NCBI GenBank assembly: GCA_947629115.1 | Contig: CANRCL010000038.1 | Span: forward strand, 1-9,466 | Length of the DNA: 9,466 bases | Origin: an uncultured Bacilli bacterium | GTDB taxonomy: Bacteria > Bacillota_I > Bacilli_A > RF39 > UBA660 | Direction of reading: 5' to 3' | Part shown: positions 5,730-9,466 of the stretch, one piece after another | Layout: every line of letters starts with the position of its first letter | Numbering within the stretch: the first letter of the stretch is position 1 | Notes under the pieces: model-generated | The model's input: the letters and a program-made list of their open reading frames with translations, nothing else | What the model was told of the DNA's origin: nothing | Database searches by the model: none | Made by a program: the position numbers and the translations under genes

Positions 5730-7322
5730 TCATAGAGAAGCAAGAACTAAGCGTGAAGAAAAGTCAACATCAGCATGACCATAAAGACTAATAAAACAAA
5801 ACTGACCTGCTAAATCACCATCAGCAAAATCGCCACCACGCCCAAACCATGGAAGTTGAAAATCTACAAAGTATGAAGAGTTAACATACCATGAACTATG
5901 ATATCTTAATGTTCCAAGAGTTTGTCCTACTCCATTAGTTCCATCACCATCATAATATTGATAAAATGGGCCCATTTCTCCAGTTGCATCTCCTAATATC
6001 CTTTTCGTATATGTTATTTGAGTACTTTCTGCAGCATAAATATCAATATAATTTTTATATGTCGTTTTTAGTTCTTCATCATTTGTAAATTCACTTCCAC
6101 CTATAGTTCCTAATCGATATGCAGCCATATATTCAACTGCTCCACCTGACATATCGTATATTCCAGTTATATTTCCTGTTGTACTAGCCAGAAATCCTGC
6201 TCCACTATTATATGGCTGGGTTTTATCACTTTCATTACTTGTGCCATATTCTCCTGGTCTTTTTTCTTGATTAGTATTTGCCGCAGCAGCCATTCCAGTC
6301 ACATAATCTGATGCATTGTTTACATTTAGATTGCTTCCTATTCCATATATACTATGTGATAAATATGCTACTGCTCCCCATTCGGTATTTTTCATCATAT
6401 GGCTTTCTAAAGAGCGATTATAATTATATAAACTTAAAAATAAGTTTTTTACTGTATTGCCTCGCCATGAATTTACATTTGGCTTTACTATGACTCTTTT
6501 ACTATTTTCTTCTGTTATTTCTGCTCTTGATTTTGTCCAACTTGATGTTTCTTCTATTGGATTTCCATTGTCTCCATTTTGATTATATCCTACTTCAAAT
6601 TTGCCTACCCATATTCCTTTTAAATCTTTATCTCCTAATGTAAAGGCGGGATGAGTATAATATTCATTTAATTGGGCTTCACTTGCATTCATCCTTGGAT
6701 TAGTATTAACATCTCCAAATTTAATATCTATTATTCTTGGTTTATTAAACGCATTTTGGGGCGATGTTTCATAATTGGTATTATTTAATGTTGTTATATC
6801 TGGTGCACTATTATAATCTTCAGTATTGGCTAAATTCCACATTTTATAACTATACCTTGGTATCCATACAAAATAACTTTCAATGTCTTCTTCTAGAATT
6901 ATATCTCCAGTTTTATATGTATATTTTTCTATTCCGCCATTTTTGGGATTATCAACTAATATTACAGCATTGGCCCATTTCTTATTACTATAATCATACC
7001 ATTTTGTTTTTAAGTTAGCATAATGGACTGTACCATCATCATCTAACGTTATTGGTATTAACTTTTTTGTACTTTCTTCTATGTCTAATACTGGGTCTGC
7101 TCCATTTAATGTCTTATCTTTCCAGACCTCACTTAACAAACCTGACTTTTCATATAACTCATCTATCGCATCTTGTACATTATCATATTTTCCACCACTA
7201 GTTGTTTTATCATATGATACATCTTTACTTTTTATTATAGTTGTTGCGGCATATACTCCAGTTGCCGATATTATTATTCCAAATATAAATCCTAGTATAA
7301 ATTTATAATTTTTCTTAACCAT
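5730..7322 (-). CDS. Array copy D: exported FGE/C-type-lectin-like family protein, first of the array
   Basis: The longest copy, 530 residues. Residues 1-25 are the signal peptide (MVKKNYKFILGFIFGIIISA, VYA-A); 34-58 contain VSYDKT and NVQDAIDELYEKS; YFVWIPRYSYK lies at 150-160, WVGKFEVGYNQ at 238-248, KRVIVKPNVNSWR at 275-287, NTEWGAVAYLSHS at 312-324, GNITGIYDMSGG at 383-394, GDATGEMGPF at 444-453 and PWFGRGG at 491-497. The end is aberrant: the GFR/GTR landmark reads SSR, the tail is LVLASL in place of LVLMTK, and the stop is TGA where the other complete copies use TAA. A nine-residue insertion (about 463-471) is present. It is the copy nearest rmuC, separated from it by a terminator and its own poly-G promoter. 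No wall anchor or lipobox is visible; exported binding protein is inferred. Confidence 0.92.
   Translation of the reverse strand: MVKKNYKFILGFIFGIIISATGVYAATTIIKSKDVSYDKTTSGGKYDNVQDAIDELYEKSGLLSEVWKDKTLNGADPVLDIEESTKKLIPITLDDDGTVHYANLKTKWYDYSNKKWANAVILVDNPKNGGIEKYTYKTGDIILEEDIESYFVWIPRYSYKMWNLANTEDYNSAPDITTLNNTNYETSPQNAFNKPRIIDIKFGDVNTNPRMNASEAQLNEYYTHPAFTLGDKDLKGIWVGKFEVGYNQNGDNGNPIEETSSWTKSRAEITEENSKRVIVKPNVNSWRGNTVKNLFLSLYNYNRSLESHMMKNTEWGAVAYLSHSIYGIGSNLNVNNASDYVTGMAAAANTNQEKRPGEYGTSNESDKTQPYNSGAGFLASTTGNITGIYDMSGGAVEYMAAYRLGTIGGSEFTNDEELKTTYKNYIDIYAAESTQITYTKRILGDATGEMGPFYQYYDGDGTNGVGQTLGTLRYHSSWYVNSSYFVDFQLPWFGRGGDFADGDLAGQFCFISLYGHADVDFSSRLVLASL
5911..5943 (-). repeat. 27-bp in-frame insertion bounded by GTTCCA direct repeats in copy D
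   Basis: On the plus strand GTTCCA occurs at 5911-5916 and 5938-5943, 27 bases apart. Copy A has a single GTTCCA at the corresponding place, followed by the same TCACCATCATAAT. Copy D therefore has nine extra residues (NGVGQTLGT) in an otherwise matching DGDGT...LR-HSSW stretch. This is consistent with duplication or deletion by slippage between short direct repeats. Confidence 0.7.
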
Positions 7323-7346
7323 AAGTTAACCATCTACCTTATGGTT
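7317..7346 (-). promoter_or_regulatory. Dyad around the start codon of copy D
   Basis: AACCATAAG (7346-7338) and CTTATGGTT (7325-7317) pair perfectly over nine bases with a 12-base loop; the ATG (7322-7320) is in the downstream arm. The predicted transcription start (about 7342) falls inside the upstream arm, so a complete RNA hairpin would require initiation a few bases earlier; otherwise the element acts as DNA. Confidence 0.6.
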
Positions 7347-7348
7347 TT

Positions 7349-7376
7349 ATTATAAAATATTACCCCCCCCGGTCAA
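7349..7376 (-). promoter_or_regulatory. Poly-G spacer promoter of copy D (16-base spacer)
   Basis: TTGACC (7376-7371), G8 (7370-7363), TAATATTT and TATAAT (7354-7349) give a 16-base spacer. The sixth -35 base is C here, T in copies A-C, and a G of the run in E. Upstream AAAAAATTTTTTTGAAAAAG (about 7378-7397) resembles an UP element. Confidence 0.88.
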
Positions 7377-7406
7377 GACTTTTTCAAAAAAATTTTTTAA
7401 GTGATC

Positions 7407-7431
7407 AAAAAAAGCCATCATTTCTATGGCT
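7407..7431 (-). terminator. Intrinsic terminator after rmuC
   Basis: On the minus strand AGCCAT (7431-7426) and ATGGCT (7418-7413) form a 6-base stem with a 7-base loop, followed by TTTTTT (7412-7407). The stem overlaps the rmuC stop codon (7426-7424). It separates the housekeeping unit from the array. Confidence 0.85.
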
Positions 7432-8521
7432 CTTCATCATTATATTCTATTTCTAATTTATCTTTTTGCAAAGTTTCTATTTCAGCATTTTTAATGCTTT
7501 GAAATCTTTTCGAAATCTTTTCTGTAGTAGTATGTAATTCATCTAAACTTTGATTAACACTTTTAACACTTCTAGAAAGTTTATCCCATCTTTCTTTATA
7601 TCTGCCAAACTCTACTCCTAATTTATCTAATTCTTCATGAATTATTTTAGCGTATTTATCTCTTTCCATATTCTTTAAAATCATACTAATAATAGATAAA
7701 GTACTTATTAAAGTAGTTGGACCAGTAATCCATACTTTTTTAGAGTAAGCATAATTTAAAAGTTCAGGATGATAAGCATTTATTTCAGCAAAAATGGCTT
7801 CAGCCGGTAAAAACATTATGGCTTCATCACTTGTTTCACCAGGAATTATATATTTTTCAGCAATATCCGTAATATGTTTTTTTACATCAGTCACAAAATT
7901 CTTTTCAAATAATAATCTTTCTTCTTTACTCCTATTTTTATCTACCATTTTTTGATAATCTTCTAAAGGAAATTTACTATCTATAGCAATAGTTCCTAAA
8001 GGAGATGGGGCATATAACAAACAATCAGCAATATAACCATTACTCATTTTATGTTGCATACTATAAATACCTGATGAAGAGGAACCAAAAGCATTATTTA
8101 AAATGTATTCTAAATTTACTTCACCAAAAGTACCTCTTGTTTTTTTATCTGTTAAAACACTTTGTAAAGAAACTATTTCTGTACTTAAACCATCAATTTT
8201 CTTTTGGGCTTCATCAATTTTATTTAAACGCTCTAATACATTCATAAAAGTTTTATTGCTTTTTTCAAAATTTTCTGAAAGTTGATTATTTACCCTTTCA
8301 TTAATTAGATTTAATTTTTGTTCAATTTTAGCATCTAAAGTATCAAAATCACCACGTAAATCTTTGCTAAAAGTTAATTTAAAATCGCCAATATCTTTAG
8401 TTAAAGAAGTATCTAATCTTCCCATTCTTTCAATAATATCTTTACTACCATTATTTTTAAACAATAATAAAATAAGTATAACTAAAATTATTCCTAATAA
8501 TGCTATAATTACATATTCCAT
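7424..8521 (-). CDS. rmuC: DNA recombination protein RmuC
   Basis: The protein has 365 residues. Residues 2-21 form an N-terminal membrane helix, 25-120 are charged and heptad-like (coiled coil), and about 120-330 form the RmuC domain, recognised by LTDKKTRGTFGEVNLEYIL (123-141), AIDSKFPLEDYQKMV (179-193) and IMFLPAEAIFAEI (235-247). RmuC is a membrane-anchored protein with a predicted nuclease-like core; in E. coli, loss raises inversion between short inverted repeats, but its biochemistry is poorly defined. The start is supported by GAGGT five bases before the ATG. It lies 13 bases downstream of the PH-domain gene, probably in one transcript, and is followed by a terminator. Its position beside a repeat array may be meaningful or accidental. 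Confidence 0.95.
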   Translation of the reverse strand: MEYVIIALLGIILVILILLLFKNNGSKDIIERMGRLDTSLTKDIGDFKLTFSKDLRGDFDTLDAKIEQKLNLINERVNNQLSENFEKSNKTFMNVLERLNKIDEAQKKIDGLSTEIVSLQSVLTDKKTRGTFGEVNLEYILNNAFGSSSSGIYSMQHKMSNGYIADCLLYAPSPLGTIAIDSKFPLEDYQKMVDKNRSKEERLLFEKNFVTDVKKHITDIAEKYIIPGETSDEAIMFLPAEAIFAEINAYHPELLNYAYSKKVWITGPTTLISTLSIISMILKNMERDKYAKIIHEELDKLGVEFGRYKERWDKLSRSVKSVNQSLDELHTTTEKISKRFQSIKNAEIETLQKDKLEIEYNDEEP

Positions 8522-8534
8522 AAATTACCTCAAT

Positions 8535-8912
8535 TTATTTTTTTATATTTAAACTTTTATCAACTTTCTTTTTTAATTCTTTAACAAAATTTTTAATTTC
8601 ATCTGGATAAATTGTAATCGGAAAACTTTTAGTAGTTATTTTAACTCCATTAGAAACACTTTCTACATTCCAAATATGTTCATATTTTATTTTAATTGGT
8701 ATAAAACCTAATCTAATTACTAAAGCCTCTTTGTCTAAAGTATAAGTAGTAAAATAATAAGTATGAATTAAAATTAAAGTTAAAATTGCATAAATTGTAC
8801 AATAAACATATTCATTTAAAATAACAAAGAAGATACACATAATTAAACAAAGAATTAAAATAGAACTCATAAAAATTAAATTTGATTTTTCATACTTTAC
8901 TTTATATCTCAT
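8535..8912 (-). CDS. Small membrane protein with bacterial PH domain
   Basis: The protein has 125 residues from the ATG at 8912-8910. I chose this over a TTG four codons upstream because GGTG six bases before the ATG serves as a Shine-Dalgarno site. Two hydrophobic helices occupy about residues 11-32 and 35-53. They are followed by a beta-rich cytosolic segment, YTLDKEALVIRLGFIPIKI, then YEHIWNVESV, which matches the bacterial PH-like pattern of the YdbT/DUF304 type (Y-x-L-D...L-x-I-R-x-G...I-x-x-V), and a lysine-rich C-terminal helix. The function of these proteins is mostly unknown; they sit at the membrane. It is 13 bases upstream of rmuC, so co-transcription is likely. Family assignment is by pattern and is moderately certain. 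Confidence 0.85.
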   Translation of the reverse strand: MRYKVKYEKSNLIFMSSILILCLIMCIFFVILNEYVYCTIYAILTLILIHTYYFTTYTLDKEALVIRLGFIPIKIKYEHIWNVESVSNGVKITTKSFPITIYPDEIKNFVKELKKKVDKSLNIKK

Positions 8913-8928
8913 TACTATCACCAATTTT

Positions 8929-8957
8929 ATTGTACTAAATTTTTTAACAATTTTCCA
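8929..8957 (-). promoter_or_regulatory. Possible promoter for the PH-domain/rmuC unit
   Basis: TGGAAA (8957-8952), a 17-base spacer and TACAAT (8934-8929) lie between the symporter terminator and the PH-domain gene. The -35 box is weak (4 of 6), but a promoter is expected here because a terminator lies immediately upstream. It has no G run, unlike the array promoters. Confidence 0.4.
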
Positions 8958-8960
8958 TAT

Positions 8961-8985
8961 AAAAAGAAGAGTTTTTTTACTCTTC
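8961..8985 (-). terminator. Intrinsic terminator of the symporter gene
   Basis: On the minus strand GAAGAGT (8985-8979) and ACTCTTC (8972-8966) form a 7-base stem with a 6-base A-rich loop, followed by TTTTT (8965-8961). The stem overlaps the stop codon at 8979-8977. Confidence 0.85.
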
Positions 8986-9466
8986 CTTAAGTTTTTTATC
9001 GGAATTTATTTTTAAGAAGTTTTTTCCATCAACCATACGTCCTACTAACATTGAAGAGGCGGTATCACCAACAACATTTAAAACCGTGGCTGGAGCATCA
9101 ATAACTGTGGCAATAATTGTTAATATTGGTAAAGCACCGGCTGGAAAACCTAATAATGATAAGATAAACATTTCAGATATTGTACCACCACCAACAGGAA
9201 CGGCAGTAATTAATAAAGTGGCTAATAAAGATACTCCAAGAATTGTCCAAATACTTTGATTAGTATTAAATAAATAAACTAAAAACATTATTTTAAAGAC
9301 ACTACCTATTACTGAACCATCTTTATGAAAACTAGTTCCCATAGGAATAGTTGTTTCGGCTACATCACTAGATATACCCATATCTTTAGCACATTTAACA
9401 TTGACTGGAATTGATGCGGCTGAAGAACAAGTTGCTAAAGCCGTTGCTGTTGGGGCTAAAATATGT
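8977..9466 (-). CDS. Dicarboxylate/amino acid:cation symporter (DAACS family), C-terminal part
   Basis: The frame is open to the right edge, giving about 163 residues; the N-terminus lies outside. The fragment begins in the HP1 hairpin (ATCSSAASIPVNVKCA, the serine-rich re-entrant loop of the family). It continues through TM7 (PMGTSFHKDGSVIG), HP2 (TAVPVGGGTISEMF) and TM8 (IDAPATVLNVVGDTASSML). These are the substrate- and cation-binding elements of GltPh/DctA-type symporters of the cytoplasmic membrane. The TM7 NMDGT motif reads HKDGS, and the TM8 arginine that binds acidic side chains in GltPh is alanine (DAPAT in place of DMGRT), while the Asn and Asp of NVxGD remain. Transport of a neutral amino acid or another small solute is therefore more likely than glutamate or aspartate (inference). 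An ATG at 9381 is internal to the family alignment, not the start. Confidence 0.9.
   Translation of the reverse strand, partial: HILAPTATALATCSSAASIPVNVKCAKDMGISSDVAETTIPMGTSFHKDGSVIGSVFKIMFLVYLFNTNQSIWTILGVSLLATLLITAVPVGGGTISEMFILSLLGFPAGALPILTIIATVIDAPATVLNVVGDTASSMLVGRMVDGKNFLKINSDKKLKEE

Larger units (their letters stand above)
1..7376 (-). repeat. Tandem array of five paralogous exported-protein genes, each with a poly-G promoter
   Basis: Five homologous units of about 1.5-1.75 kb follow each other head to tail on the minus strand: D 5730-7322, C 4090-5658, B 2392-3939, A 611-2176 and E from 524 leftward. Each unit has a promoter of the form TTGAC[T/C/G], a G8 run, TAATATTT and TATAAT, followed by a gene for a signal peptide, an NVQDAIDELY segment and a C-type-lectin-like C-terminal domain. 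Spacers between genes are 71-215 bases and hold no other gene. The array starts just downstream of the rmuC terminator and continues past the left edge, so its full copy number is unknown. The repeated promoters and conserved gene bodies are natural substrates for homologous recombination, so copy number and mosaic structure may vary between strains (inference). Confidence 0.93.

Noticed and set aside
611..7322. Diversity-generating retroelement targets
   Set aside because: The fold and the variable tip fit, but no reverse transcriptase or template repeat lies in the window. Differences between copies fall at all codon positions, including synonymous changes in conserved codons (for example RGG as CGA-GGA-GGC and CGT-GGT-GGC), instead of only at adenines of a template. 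Ordinary divergence plus conversion explains them. Flanking DNA should still be searched.
611..7322. Active formylglycine-generating enzymes or sulfatase modifiers
   Set aside because: The domain resembles FGE only in structural landmarks; the catalytic cysteine pattern is not apparent, no sulfatase is nearby, and the tip region is hypervariable.
519..7346. Start-codon dyads as sites of a DNA invertase
   Set aside because: The dyads all have the same orientation relative to their genes, no recombinase is in the window, and inversion between them would not place any promoter usefully.
565..7370. G-quadruplex or transcript-slippage role for the G8 runs
   Set aside because: A single G8 run per promoter is insufficient for an intramolecular four-stranded structure, and the run lies upstream of the -10 box, so it is not transcribed from its own promoter.
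1204..8552. Several plus-strand open frames of 60-98 codons across the array and rmuC
   Set aside because: They lie antisense within conserved genes, have hydrophobic low-complexity content typical of reverse-complemented AT-rich coding sequence, and show no ribosome sites or recognisable domains.

Overview
The window is AT-rich, every credible gene lies on the minus strand, and the standard genetic code fits (TGG for Trp; TAA, TAG and TGA all used as stops). Together with short spacers, GGAGG-type ribosome sites in the housekeeping genes, U-tract terminators and Sec signal peptides lacking a lipobox, this suggests a low-GC Bacillota, probably an uncultured host-associated Bacilli/Clostridia lineage. 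The lineage is inference; no marker gene settles it.

Reading in the direction of transcription (right to left), the first segment is ordinary chromosome: the C-terminal part of a dicarboxylate/amino acid:cation symporter with its terminator (8961-9466), then a two-gene unit of a small membrane-anchored bacterial PH-domain protein (8535-8912) and rmuC (7424-8521), closed by an intrinsic terminator at 7407-7431.

The rest (1-7376) is a head-to-tail array of at least five paralogous genes for exported proteins of about 515-530 residues. I label them, in transcription order, D (5730-7322), C (4090-5658), B (2392-3939), A (611-2176) and E (1-524, running off the left edge). Each has a signal peptide, a short NVQDAIDELY segment, a conserved middle, and a C-terminal domain whose landmarks (WVGKFEV, NTEWGAVAYLSHS, GNITGIYDMSGG, RGG, G-[FT]-R-L-[VI]-L) resemble the formylglycine-generating-enzyme/C-type-lectin-like fold. 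The last 60 residues or so differ strongly between copies.

The most striking feature is that every copy has its own near-consensus sigma-A promoter in which a run of exactly eight Gs fills part of the spacer between -35 (TTGAC[T/C/G]) and -10 (TATAAT). This is the architecture of slipped-strand, spacer-length phase variation. Four promoters have a 16-base spacer and copy E has 15. In four copies the promoter runs straight into a dyad that embraces the start codon and whose arms co-vary. Copy A has instead a different 120-base leader with a second, G-run-free promoter and a standard Shine-Dalgarno site. I interpret the locus as an independently switching, recombining family of surface or secreted binding proteins. 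This is a prediction from sequence only.
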